64,000 nucleotides of DNA, taken from Oerskovia jenensis (GTDB lineage: Bacteria > Actinomycetota > Actinomycetes > Actinomycetales > Cellulomonadaceae). The notes under the pieces were generated by a model. It ran no database searches. It was not told the DNA's origin and worked only from the letters and a program-made list of their open reading frames with translations. The translations under genes were made by a program, and so were the position numbers. The stretch is from contig NZ_JAFBBO010000001.1 in assembly GCF_016907235.1 (NCBI RefSeq), positions 1,984,001 to 2,048,000 on the forward strand, given 5' to 3'. Within the stretch, counting starts at the first letter, position 1. Each line of letters opens with the position of its first letter. Shown here piece by piece: positions 34,013 to 42,441 of the stretch.

Positions 34013-34468
34013 GTGCGCGACGGTAACACCACGGCTGGTAGCGAGCCCGAGGACCCCGAACTCGGGGCGAGCGGCGTCGTCACGGACCAGGCCGATCCTG
34101 CGAGCGTCCACGTCATCGTCGGGGCGACCCGGGCACGGATCGTCCTGTCAGGTGAGATCGACGCCGATCTCGGCGCCGACCTCCTGGACGCGACGGCCGA
34201 CGCCGAGGCCACTGGCCTGCCCGTCGAGATCGACGCCCATCACGTGACCTTCATGGACTCCTCGGGCGTGGCGTTCCTCGCCCGGCTCGCGACCCGCGGA
34301 CCGCACCGGGTCCGGGTGCTGCGCGCCCCGCCCACCGTGCGGTTCCTGCTCGAGGTCACGCGCATCGGGGACATGCTCGACATCGTCGACGAGGACCCCG
34401 GCTTCGACCTGCCCGACGGCGTCACGCACCTCAACGGCAGCCGTCGCCTCCCGCGCACCGACCGCTGA
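34013..34468 (+). CDS. STAS-domain anti-sigma factor antagonist (second copy)
   Basis: A 151-residue protein with a 40-residue acidic, unstructured N-terminus and a STAS domain holding VTFMDSSGVAFLARLA, the phosphoserine site. AGGAG lies five bases before the GTG at 34013. It is divergent from the SpoIIE-type phosphatase, sharing a 114-base promoter gap, so it is the likelier direct partner of that enzyme. No sigma factor gene is in the window. Confidence 0.87.
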   Translation: MRDGNTTAGSEPEDPELGASGVVTDQADPASVHVIVGATRARIVLSGEIDADLGADLLDATADAEATGLPVEIDAHHVTFMDSSGVAFLARLATRGPHRVRVLRAPPTVRFLLEVTRIGDMLDIVDEDPGFDLPDGVTHLNGSRRLPRTDR

Positions 34469-34540
34469 CGTCGGGCCGGGCGCGCCGCCCTCGGTGCGCT
34501 CCGCCGTCGGGCACCCGCGTCTGGCACGCCCAGGACACGC

Positions 34541-34575
34541 AGCAGGCCCCGGTCCGTCCCGGACCGGGGCCTGCT
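34541..34575. terminator. 15-bp GC hairpin between convergent STAS and fbaA
   Basis: agcaggccccggtcc and its exact complement around a 5-base loop gtccc, placed between the STAS stop and the convergent fbaA stop. Probable bidirectional terminator. Confidence 0.82.
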
Positions 34576-34637
34576 CGTACCTCTGGTGGCGGGGCCTGCC
34601 CGCCGGGGTCACCGCCCAGGCGGGCGGCTCACCGGGT

Positions 34638-35660
34638 TCAGCGGATCTTCTGGCCCGCGGAACGCAGCTGCTGCGACGCCTCGACGATGCGCTGAGCCAT
34701 GCCGGCCTCGGCCAGCTTGCCCCAGGCGCGCGGGTCGTAGGCCTTCTTGTTGCCCACCTCGCCGTCGATCTTCAGGACGCCGTCGTAGTTGCGGAACATG
34801 TGGTCGACGACCGGACGCGTGAACGCGTACTGCGTGTCCGTGTCGATGTTCATCTTGATGACGCCGTTGTCCACGGCCTCCGTGATCTCCTCGAGCGTCG
34901 AGCCCGAGCCGCCGTGGAAGACGAGGTCGAACGGGTTCTCCTTGCCGATGGCGTCGCCGACGGCCTTCTGGATGTCCGCGAGGATCGACGGACGCAGCTT
35001 GACCGCACCCGGCTTGTAGACGCCGTGCACGTTGCCGAACGTGAGGGCCGTCAGGTAGCGGCCCTTCTCGCCCGCACCGAGGGCCTTGACCGTCGCGAGA
35101 CCGTCCTCGACCGTCGTGTAGAGCTTGTCGTTGATCTCGGCCGTGTGGCCGTCCTCCTCGCCACCGACGACGCCGACCTCGATCTCGAGGATGGTGCGCG
35201 CGGCGACCGAGAGCTCGAGGAGCTCCTCGGCGATGATCAGGTTCTCGTCGAGCGGCACGGACGAGCCGTCCCACATGTGCGACTGGAAGGTGGGCAGGCC
35301 ACCGTTCTTGACCTGCTCGGCCTCGATCGCGAGCAGCGGGCGGACCCAGGAGTCCAGGTTCTGCTTGGCGCAGTGGTCCGTGTGCAGGGCGATCGTGACG
35401 TCGTACTTCTTCGCGACCTCGGTCGCGTAGGCCGCGAGGGCGAGCGATCCGGTCACGCGGTCCTTGATCGTCGAGCCCGACGCGTACTCGGCGCCACCGA
35501 CGGAGACCTGGATGATGCCGTCGGACTCGGCCTCGGCGAAGCCCTGAATGGCGGCGGTCACGGTCTGCGAGGACGTGATGTTGACGGCGGGGTAGGCGAA
35601 CTTGCCTGCCTTCGCACGGTCGATCATCTCGGCGTAGACCTCGGGGGTTGCGATAGCCAT
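34638..35660 (-). CDS. fbaA: Class II fructose-bisphosphate aldolase
   Basis: A 340-residue zinc-dependent aldolase of glycolysis and gluconeogenesis. Metal and substrate motifs: TIALHTDHCAKQ (zinc histidine), VHGVYKPGAVKL, VFHGGSGSTLEEI and KMNIDTDTQYAFT. The length and opening fit the actinobacterial FbaA group. The ATG at 35660 has GGAG eight bases upstream. Codon use is strongly adapted, as for a highly expressed gene. A perfect inverted repeat lies in its upstream region. Confidence 0.95.
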   Translation of the reverse strand: MAIATPEVYAEMIDRAKAGKFAYPAVNITSSQTVTAAIQGFAEAESDGIIQVSVGGAEYASGSTIKDRVTGSLALAAYATEVAKKYDVTIALHTDHCAKQNLDSWVRPLLAIEAEQVKNGGLPTFQSHMWDGSSVPLDENLIIAEELLELSVAARTILEIEVGVVGGEEDGHTAEINDKLYTTVEDGLATVKALGAGEKGRYLTALTFGNVHGVYKPGAVKLRPSILADIQKAVGDAIGKENPFDLVFHGGSGSTLEEITEAVDNGVIKMNIDTDTQYAFTRPVVDHMFRNYDGVLKIDGEVGNKKAYDPRAWGKLAEAGMAQRIVEASQQLRSAGQKIR

Positions 35661-35724
35661 CTGCAGAACTCCAATGACGGAAGGAGGTGGGTGCCGACGA
35701 CACTGCCGCGCGCCCTGTTATCCC

Positions 35725-35739
35725 CATGATTTTGTCATG
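35725..35739. promoter_or_regulatory. Inverted repeat upstream of fbaA
   Basis: catga-ttttg-tcatg: perfect 5-base arms around a 5-base centre in an AT-rich patch, 65 bases before the fbaA start. On the minus strand GATAAC follows nearby and could be a -10. A regulator binding site or small hairpin; unproven. Confidence 0.35.
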
Positions 35740-35817
35740 GATCCCTACCGGCGGTGTGGTCCGTCCCTCAGGTGGACGTCCGTCACCACGGGTTGGGACG
35801 TCCCGAGGGCGGGCCCG

Positions 35818-36573
35818 TCACGGGACCACGAGGTGCTGGGTGACCCACGCGTGCATCGCGATCGCCGCGGCGGCGCCCGCGTTGATCGACCGGGTCGACC
35901 CGTGCTGGGTGATGTGCAGGACGTCCCGGCTCGCCGCGCGCGCCTCGGTCGACAGACCCGTGCTCTCCTGCCCGAAGAGCAGGACGCACTCGCGCGGGAA
36001 CGCGTACCCCTCGATCGGGATCGAGCCGGGGACGTTGTCGATCCCGATGACCGGGATGCCCGCGCCATCACGCGCGTCGGCGGCCCAGGCGAGCAGGTCC
36101 TCGACCTGCGGGTGGTGGCTCACGTGCTGGTAGCGGTCCGTGACCATGGCGCCGCGCCGGTTCCAGCGGCGCCGGCCGACGATGTGCACCCCGGCCGCGT
36201 TGAACGCGTTCGCGGTACGCACGACCGAGCCGATGTTGAGGTCGTGCCCCCAGTTCTCGATCGCGACGTGCAGACGCCGGTCGCGCGGCCTGCGCGCGTC
36301 CATGTCCGCGACCACGGCCTCGACGCTCCAGTAGCGGTACGCGTCCACGACGTTGCGGCGGTCGCCGTGCTCCAGGAGGTCGACGTCGTAGCGCGGGTCG
36401 GTCGGCCACGCCGCCCTGCCCCCGGGCCAGGGGCCGACGCCCACCTCGACCTCGTCCTCGCCGCGACGGGTCGGGTCGTCGGGCCCGGTCGGCTCGTCGG
36501 GCTGCGGCTGGGGCTGCGGCTGGGGCGGTGCGGGGTGGGCTGTCACGGTCCCATTGTCGTCGGTCCCGATCAT
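35818..36573 (-). CDS. SpoU/TrmH-family RNA 2'-O-methyltransferase
   Basis: A 251-residue SPOUT methyltransferase acting on ribose 2'-hydroxyls of tRNA or rRNA with SAM. The three knot motifs are present: NIGSVVRTANAF, LLFGQESTGLS and ITQHGSTRSINAGAAAAIA. An N-terminal extension contains a QPQPQPQP repeat and acidic residues. I give the ATG at 36573; a GTG at 36546 is as likely since neither has a clear ribosome site. It lies upstream of fbaA on the same strand. Confidence 0.85.
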   Translation of the reverse strand: MIGTDDNGTVTAHPAPPQPQPQPQPDEPTGPDDPTRRGEDEVEVGVGPWPGGRAAWPTDPRYDVDLLEHGDRRNVVDAYRYWSVEAVVADMDARRPRDRRLHVAIENWGHDLNIGSVVRTANAFNAAGVHIVGRRRWNRRGAMVTDRYQHVSHHPQVEDLLAWAADARDGAGIPVIGIDNVPGSIPIEGYAFPRECVLLFGQESTGLSTEARAASRDVLHITQHGSTRSINAGAAAAIAMHAWVTQHLVVP

Positions 36574-36711
36574 GGAGCAGGGCCCCGAGTTGGTCGTGGT
36601 CCGCGGCGCGGAACGGCCGCCGCGTCCCGAAGGTGCGATCCACCCACGATGTTCACGCGCGCGCTACGTGGTCCCGGGTCGGCACTGCGGTGCGCCCACT
36701 ACGCTGGGTGC

Positions 36712-37614
36712 GTGCTCACCGACCTCCTCACGTCCGCGCTGCCCGATGCCACGGCCGCACTCTCCGCCGTCGACGGGAGCCACGTGGTCGCCCTGGGGCC
36801 GGACTGGCTCGACGCACGGAACATGATCAGCGGGTTCATCGAGCGCTTCGGCGTCTACGCGGTGTTCGGCATCGTCGCGGTCGTCTTCATCGAGACCGGG
36901 CTCCTCTTCCCGTTCCTGCCCGGCGACTCGCTGCTCTTCACCGCGGGCCTCCTGGTCGCGCAGGACGAGCTGAACCTGTCGATCTGGCTCGTGTGCGGCA
37001 TGATCTTCGCCGCCGCGTTCCTCGGTGACCAGCTCGCGTACCTGATCGGCAACAAGATCGGTCCGCGGCTCTTCAAGCCCGACGCGCGCGTCCTGAAGAC
37101 CAAGTACATCGACCAGGCGCACGACTACTTCGAGCGCTTCGGCGGTCGCACCGTCATCCTCGCGCGCTTCGTCCCCTTCCTGCGGACCTTCGCGCCCGTC
37201 GCCGCGGGCATGAGCGGCATGCGCTACCGCACGTTCGTGGTCTACAACCTGGTCGGCGCTTTCGTCTGGGGCGTCGGCGTGACGCTGCTCGGCTACTGGC
37301 TCGGCAACGTCCAGTTCGTCAACGACCACATCGAGACGATCCTCGTGCTGATCGTCGCGATCTCCGTGATCCCCGTGGTCATCGAGGTGCTGCGCGCCCG
37401 CCGGGAGTCCCAGCGGGTCAAGGCCGAGGGGACGGGTGCCCTCGCGGACGCCGCGAGCATCTCCGAGCTCGCTGCCACCCCCGTGACGCCCGCCGCGACG
37501 ACCACGGCCGCAGCGGCCCCCGCCGTGCCCCCCACCGAGGCCGCCACCGCCCCGGTGACACGACCCGAGAAGTCGACGGACACCGTCGAGCACTCCCCCG
37601 GAAAGGACGACTGA
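36712..37614 (+). CDS. DedA-family membrane protein
   Basis: A 300-residue member of the DedA/VTT family, thought to be undecaprenyl-phosphate or lipid flippases needed for envelope homeostasis. The family core ETGLLFPFLPGDSLLFTAG, FERFGGRTVILARFVPFLRT and PVAAGMSGMRYRTF is present, with reentrant and membrane segments between residues 45 and 225. The tail is a low-complexity Ala/Thr/Pro stretch. The GTG at 36712 stands six bases after a TACGCT -10-like hexamer, so the mRNA may be leaderless. The stop overlaps the next ATG (TGATG). Confidence 0.88.
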   Translation: MLTDLLTSALPDATAALSAVDGSHVVALGPDWLDARNMISGFIERFGVYAVFGIVAVVFIETGLLFPFLPGDSLLFTAGLLVAQDELNLSIWLVCGMIFAAAFLGDQLAYLIGNKIGPRLFKPDARVLKTKYIDQAHDYFERFGGRTVILARFVPFLRTFAPVAAGMSGMRYRTFVVYNLVGAFVWGVGVTLLGYWLGNVQFVNDHIETILVLIVAISVIPVVIEVLRARRESQRVKAEGTGALADAASISELAATPVTPAATTTAAAAPAVPPTEAATAPVTRPEKSTDTVEHSPGKDD

Positions 37615-38387
37615 TGCCTCGCGTGATCGAGAGCTGGCTCACCGACATGGACGGCGTGCTCGTCCACGAGGGCCACGCCATCCCCGGCGCCCCCGAGTTC
37701 ATCCGCGCCCTGCGGGACAAGGAGCGCCCGTTCCTCATCCTGACGAACAACTCGATCTTCACGGCCCGTGACCTGCGGGCACGCCTGGCGACGTCGGGCA
37801 TCGAGGTGCCCGAGGAGTCGATCTGGACGTCCGCGCTGGCCACCGCGCAGTTCCTGAGCGACCAGGTCCCGGGTGGCAGCGCCTACGCGATCGGTGAGGC
37901 GGGCCTGACCACGGCGCTGTACGAGGCCGGGTACACGCTGACCGAGTCGGACCCCGACTACGTGGTGCTGGGCGAGACGCGCACCTACTCGTTCGAGGCC
38001 ATCACCAAGGCCGTGCGCCTGATCCTGGGCGGCTCGCGCTTCATCTGCACCAACCCGGACACGACCGGCCCCTCGCAGCAGGGGCCGTTGCCCGCCACCG
38101 GCGCCGTCGCGGCCATGATCACCGCCGCGACAGGGCGCGAGCCGTACTTCGTGGGCAAGCCGAACCCCATGATGTTCCGGTCCGCGCTCAACCGGATCGA
38201 CGCGCACTCCGAGACGACCGCGATGATCGGCGACCGCATGGACACCGACGTCGTCGCGGGCATCGAGGCCGGGCTCTACACGTACCTCGTCATGACCGGC
38301 TCGACGAAGCTCCACGAGGTCGACACGTTCCCGTTCCGGCCCAGCAAGGTCGTCGACTCGATCGCGGACCTCGTCGAGCGGGTCTGA
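37614..38387 (+). CDS. HAD-superfamily class IIA phosphatase (NagD-like)
   Basis: A 257-residue phosphatase. Motif I is WLTDMDGVLVHEG, motif II LTNNS, motif III/IV KPNPMMF and MIGDRMDTDVVAGIEAG. The IIA cap lies between motifs II and III, as in NagD and AraL, which hydrolyse small phosphates such as nucleotides or sugar phosphates. Translationally coupled to the DedA gene, so the two may share a function in envelope phosphate chemistry, which is only a suggestion. Confidence 0.88.
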   Translation: MPRVIESWLTDMDGVLVHEGHAIPGAPEFIRALRDKERPFLILTNNSIFTARDLRARLATSGIEVPEESIWTSALATAQFLSDQVPGGSAYAIGEAGLTTALYEAGYTLTESDPDYVVLGETRTYSFEAITKAVRLILGGSRFICTNPDTTGPSQQGPLPATGAVAAMITAATGREPYFVGKPNPMMFRSALNRIDAHSETTAMIGDRMDTDVVAGIEAGLYTYLVMTGSTKLHEVDTFPFRPSKVVDSIADLVERV

Positions 38388-38483
38388 GCCGTCCTCCGGC
38401 AAGCGGCCCGGCTCGAGGGACGCCTGCCGACCGGCGGCCCCGACGCCCGTGGACGCCCCGCCGCCCCTCCCCCGGACAGCACA

Positions 38484-38522
38484 CCGCCCCGGCCCCCCGA
38501 CCAGCTCGGGGTACCGGGGCGG
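38484..38522. terminator. GC hairpin between convergent genes
   Basis: Outer arms ccgccccgg / ccggggcgg with an inner ccccga / tcgggg stem; imperfect but very stable. Between the phosphatase stop and the convergent universal stress gene. Confidence 0.7.
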
Positions 38523-38537
38523 CGGTCCGTGGACGCC

Positions 38538-38927
38538 TCAGGCCTTGACCGCCAGGACCGGGCAGTTCGCCCGGAGGAGGATCTGCTGAGGCGTCGAGCC
38601 GAGCACGAGCTTGCCCACGGGGGTCCTGCGGCGCAGGCCGACGACGATGAGCTCGGCGTCGACCTCGTCGGCGACCTCCAGGACGACGTCGGCCGGCAGC
38701 GCGCCCGACTTCAGGTGGCGCACCTCGTGGTCGACGTGCGCCTCGTCGAGAATCTCGATCACGTGGGCCAGCTCGGCCTCGTCGGCCCACCGGGGGTCGA
38801 CGAGCCGGTCGGCACGCGTGGCGTTGACGATCACGACGCGCGACCCGAGCAGCGCGGCCGACCGACCGGCCGACCGGGCACTGGCTGTTCCGAGCTCGCC
38901 CGGGGCGTACGCGAGGACGACGGTCAT
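38538..38927 (-). CDS. Universal stress protein (UspA family)
   Basis: A 129-residue single-domain UspA protein. The ATP-binding motif GLRRRTPVGKLVLGSTPQQI fits G-2x-G-9x-G(S/T), so it should bind ATP. It begins VVLAYAPGELG, with the family's strand-helix order. Its ATG overlaps the tctA stop by one base (TGATG), making it the fourth gene of the tctCBA operon. UspA proteins fused or coupled to transporters may act as nucleotide-dependent regulators. Confidence 0.87.
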   Translation of the reverse strand: MTVVLAYAPGELGTASARSAGRSAALLGSRVVIVNATRADRLVDPRWADEAELAHVIEILDEAHVDHEVRHLKSGALPADVVLEVADEVDAELIVVGLRRRTPVGKLVLGSTPQQILLRANCPVLAVKA

Positions 38928-40486
38928 CAGTTCACCTCCTGCGACTGGGATTCTTCACGAATCTCCTCGCCGAGCCGGGACAGCTCGGCGTTGGCACGCT
39001 TCTCGCGGCTCTTGAGCCACAGGCCGAGGCCCACGATCACGAGGATCGAGACGTAGGCCGTGGCGGCGAACGGGCTCGTCACGAGGTAGGAGAGGTCTCC
39101 CTGGCTGATGGTCAGGGAGCGCCTCAGGCGGTCCTCGGCCATGGGGCCGAGGATCATGCCGACCACCATGGGGGCCACGGGGTAGCCGTAGCGCCGCATG
39201 AAGAAGCCGACCACACCGATGACGAGCAGGATGAGCACGTCGATCGGGGAGAAGTTGAGCGCGTAGGACCCGAGCGCCCCGAACAGCAGGATGCCCGCGT
39301 ACAGGTAGTGCCGGGGGATCTGCAGGACCTTGACCCACATGCCCACGAGCGGCAGGTTCAGGACGATCAGCATCAGGTTGCCGATGTAGAGGCTCGCGAT
39401 GAGCGCCCACACGAGCGACGACTGCGTCTGGAAGAGCATCGGACCGGGCTGGATCCCGTACGACTGGAACGCCACGATGATGATGGCCGCGGTCGCCGTC
39501 GTGGGCAGGCCCAGGGTCAGGAGCGGGACGAGGACGCCCGAGGCCGCGGCGTTGTTCGCCGACTCCGGGCCCGCGACACCCTCGATGGCTCCCTTGCCGA
39601 ACTGGTCCTTGTGCTTGCCGGCGAGCTTGCGCTCGGTCGCGTACGACAGGAACGTCGCCACGTCGGCGCCCCCGGCCGGGATGGTCCCGACGGGGAAGCC
39701 GATCGCGGTGCCGCGGAGCCAGGGCTTCCACGAACGGCGCCAGTCCTCGGGCTTCATCCAGGTGCGCCACCCCTTCTCGACCGGGATGACGTGCACCGGT
39801 CCGTGCCGCAGGCGTGAGGCGACGTAGAGCGCCTCGCCCACCGCGAACAGGCCCACGGCCACGATGACGACGCTGAGACCGTCGGCGAGGTTCGGGATGC
39901 CGAACGTGAAACGCTGCTGCCCGGTCAGGGTGTCCGTGCCCATGAGACCCAGGAACAGGCCGAGGGCCAGGGCGACCATGCCGCGCGAGACCGACTTGCC
40001 GAGGAGCGCTCCCACCGTGATGAAGGCGACGATCATGAGCGCGAAGTAGTCGGGCTCACCGAGCTGGACCGCCCACTTCGCCATGACGGGAGCCACGAGC
40101 GTCAGCAGGACGGTCGCGATCGTCCCCGCGACGAACGAGCCGATCGCGGCCGTGGCGAGCGCCGCGGCGCCGCGTCCGAGCCGGGCCATCTTGTGACCCT
40201 CGAGCGCGGTCACGATCGAGGCGGACTCGCCCGGCGTGTTGAGCAGGATCGAGGTCGTCGACCCGCCGTACATGCCGCCGTAGTAGATGCCCGCGAACAC
40301 GATGATCGCGGCCGTCGCGTCGAGCGAGTACGTCAGGGGCAGGAGCAGGGCGATGGTCATGGCGGGGCCGATGCCCGGCAGGACGCCGACCGCCGTCCCG
40401 ATGAACACGCCGAACAGCGCGTAGAGCAGGTACACGGGCTGCGCGACGGTCGCGAAGCCCTCCATCAGTGCGGAGAGGTTATCCAC
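38927..40486 (-). CDS. tctA: Tripartite tricarboxylate transporter large membrane subunit
   Basis: A 519-residue TctA permease with about twelve helices. The family stretches [40 protein letters not shown] and [18 protein letters not shown] are all present. With TctB and the lipoprotein TctC it imports citrate-like or other carboxylates using an ion gradient. The GTG at 40486 overlaps the end of tctB by eight bases. All structural signatures are intact. Confidence 0.93.
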   Translation of the reverse strand: MDNLSALMEGFATVAQPVYLLYALFGVFIGTAVGVLPGIGPAMTIALLLPLTYSLDATAAIIVFAGIYYGGMYGGSTTSILLNTPGESASIVTALEGHKMARLGRGAAALATAAIGSFVAGTIATVLLTLVAPVMAKWAVQLGEPDYFALMIVAFITVGALLGKSVSRGMVALALGLFLGLMGTDTLTGQQRFTFGIPNLADGLSVVIVAVGLFAVGEALYVASRLRHGPVHVIPVEKGWRTWMKPEDWRRSWKPWLRGTAIGFPVGTIPAGGADVATFLSYATERKLAGKHKDQFGKGAIEGVAGPESANNAAASGVLVPLLTLGLPTTATAAIIIVAFQSYGIQPGPMLFQTQSSLVWALIASLYIGNLMLIVLNLPLVGMWVKVLQIPRHYLYAGILLFGALGSYALNFSPIDVLILLVIGVVGFFMRRYGYPVAPMVVGMILGPMAEDRLRRSLTISQGDLSYLVTSPFAATAYVSILVIVGLGLWLKSREKRANAELSRLGEEIREESQSQEVN

Positions 40487-41153
40487 GGAAGAAGCTCACC
40501 CCTTCGAGGAACGGGCCGGGGGGCAGCGACAGGCCGAGCAGTCCGCCGAAGACGAACTGGATGACGAGCGCGAGGACGACGGCGAGCGCGATCGCGCGCC
40601 ACCACGGGCGAGCGCCGAGCACGATCGCCGACCCGCCGAAGAGCAGCGTCGCCGCCACCGGCCACCCGGCGAGGTTGATCGTGTAGACGTGCGCCACGAA
40701 GATGACGCCGAGGAGCGCGACCGTCTTCCAGTCGGTCCTGACGTTCGGGTCGACGTCCTCGCCGTCGTCCTCCTCGCCGAACTTCCCGCGCAGGAGCCCG
40801 ACCAGGACGAGGACGCCCGAGATCAGCAGCAGGCCACCGACGAGGTACGGGAAGGCGCGAGGGCCCATGGTGGTCGTCGAGCCCGGGACCTGGATGGTCC
40901 CGGCGTCGGCGATCACGAACACGCCCAGGGCGATCGTGACCCCGGCGACGACGTACTCGCCGATCCGCCGCCTGGGGGCCGCAGCGGTGTGCGCCGCTGC
41001 GGCCTCCGACGGCCCGGTCCCGCCGGTGAGCGGGACCTCTTCGGTCACCGGGTCCTGTCCGCGCGAGTCGGCGCGACGGGCCGTGGTGACCTGGGGGGAG
41101 GTCCCGCCCGGTGCGGGGGATTCACCGGGCGGGACGACAGAGGACGGGGACAT
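40479..41153 (-). CDS. tctB: Tripartite tricarboxylate transporter small membrane subunit
   Basis: A 224-residue protein with a 55-residue polar N-terminus and four hydrophobic helices, the TctB layout. The segment [21 protein letters not shown] (helix 1 end, the family's conserved GPxxFP site) identifies it. The ATG at 41153 follows the tctC stop with one base between (TGACATG). It ends inside the tctA start. Confidence 0.85.
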   Translation of the reverse strand: MSPSSVVPPGESPAPGGTSPQVTTARRADSRGQDPVTEEVPLTGGTGPSEAAAAHTAAAPRRRIGEYVVAGVTIALGVFVIADAGTIQVPGSTTTMGPRAFPYLVGGLLLISGVLVLVGLLRGKFGEEDDGEDVDPNVRTDWKTVALLGVIFVAHVYTINLAGWPVAATLLFGGSAIVLGARPWWRAIALAVVLALVIQFVFGGLLGLSLPPGPFLEGVSFFRG

Positions 41154-41154
41154 G

Positions 41155-42228
41155 TCAGGCGACCAGACCGATGTCCTGCAGGACCGCCTGGATGTCGGCG
41201 ATGTTCTGCTGGAGGTAGTCGTCGAAGTCCGCGCCGGTGACGAACGCGTCCGCCCAGCCCTTCTCCTCGAGCGTGGCCTGCCACTCCTCGGACGCGTGGA
41301 GCTCGGTGAGGACGTCCTCGAGCGCGGCGCGCTCCTCCTCGGTGATGTCCGCCGGGGCGAGGACGCCACGCCAGTTGGTGAGGTCGAAGCCGTAGCCCGC
41401 GTCGTGGAGCGTGGGCACGTCGGGGAGCGCCTCGACCTTCTCGGGGCTCGTGACCGCGAGCGCGCGCAGGGTCCCCGCCTTGACCTGCTCGGAGTACTCG
41501 CCGACGCCCGAGATGCCGGCGCTGACCTTGTTGCCGAGCAGGGCGGCGAGGGACTCGCCACCGCCCGAGTACGCGACGTAGTTGAGCGTGTCGACGAGCT
41601 TCTCCGACGGGACGCCGGCCTGCTTGAGGAGCATCCCCGCGAGGATGTGGTCCGCGCCGCCGGCCGACCCGCCGGTCACGGTGACGCTCTTGCCGTTGGC
41701 GACGATGTCGTCCACGAGCTCCTTGAGCGTCGTGTACTTGGACTCGGCCGGCACGACGATGACGAGCGGCTCCTCGGTGAGGCGCGCGATCGGCGTCGTG
41801 TCCTCGATGCGGGCCTGGGACTTGTTCGTCTCGACGGCACCGACCATGACGAGGCCGGTGACCATGAGGGTGTTGGGCTCGGTGACGTTCGCCAGGGAGG
41901 CCAGGCCGACGGTCCCGCCGGCCCCACCCACGTTGGTCACGTTGATGGTCTTCGCCAGCCCGGTGGCCTGCAGCTCCTTCTGGAGCGCGCGGCCCGTCTG
42001 GTCCCAGCCACCGCCCGGGTCTGCGGGGACGATGATGTCGAGCGAGGCCAGGCCGACCGCGGCGGGCTTGTCGGTGCCCTCGGCGGCCGGGGCCTCGTCA
42101 CCCGAGGCGAGTCCCGCGCAGGCGCTGAGGGCGAGGGCGAGGCTCGTGAGTGCTGCTGCGCCGACCAGGCGGCGACGCCCCGGCCGGCTGGTGCTGTGCC
42201 CGCTGCGCGGGCTGACGACGGATGCCAT
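41155..42228 (-). CDS. tctC: Tripartite tricarboxylate transporter substrate-binding lipoprotein
   Basis: A 357-residue periplasmic-type binding protein of the Bug/TctC family. Signal peptide with lipobox LALSAC, then IIVPADPGGGWDQTGRALQ, GGAGGTVGLASLAN and the LxAxLGGxVxxxxxG-type stretch SLAALLGNKVSAGISG, closed by ALPDVPTL. GGAGGAG precedes the ATG at 42228 by two to three bases. First gene of the operon, divergent from the sensor kinase. The ligand is not known; citrate or another carboxylate is typical. Confidence 0.92.
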   Translation of the reverse strand: MASVVSPRSGHSTSRPGRRRLVGAAALTSLALALSACAGLASGDEAPAAEGTDKPAAVGLASLDIIVPADPGGGWDQTGRALQKELQATGLAKTINVTNVGGAGGTVGLASLANVTEPNTLMVTGLVMVGAVETNKSQARIEDTTPIARLTEEPLVIVVPAESKYTTLKELVDDIVANGKSVTVTGGSAGGADHILAGMLLKQAGVPSEKLVDTLNYVAYSGGGESLAALLGNKVSAGISGVGEYSEQVKAGTLRALAVTSPEKVEALPDVPTLHDAGYGFDLTNWRGVLAPADITEEERAALEDVLTELHASEEWQATLEEKGWADAFVTGADFDDYLQQNIADIQAVLQDIGLVA

Positions 42229-42334
42229 TTCTCCTCCTTGAGCGGGCCTCGTGACGTCGTAGTCCCGGGCCTGTGGTGTGCAGCGGAGCCTAGGAGGACG
42301 CGGGCGGTGCGTGGTCCCTGAGGTCGTAATGGAC

Positions 42335-42352
42335 GTTGTGGTCGTTGTGGTC
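42335..42352. promoter_or_regulatory. Tandem 9-bp repeat in the tctC/kinase promoter gap
   Basis: gttgtggtc occurs twice head to tail in the 213-base divergent gap. CitB-like regulators bind direct or inverted repeats near their target promoter, so this is a candidate site for the response regulator at 44217. Confidence 0.4.
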
Positions 42353-42441
42353 ACGTGAGTTTCCGGCGCCAGGTCACGGGTACGTCTCGGTTCTGCGTCC
42401 GAGTGGCGGACCGCCCCTGTGGCCTGGGGCACACTGGTCCG

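Noticed and set aside
33898-34111. Upstream extension of the SpoIIE-type phosphatase
   Set aside because: It covers the divergent STAS start and promoter; GGAGG stands at the ATG at 33898.
36480-36545. QPQPQPQP repeat in the TrmH-type gene as a regulatory repeat
   Set aside because: It is a short in-frame low-complexity linker before the methyltransferase domain; nothing suggests phase variation.
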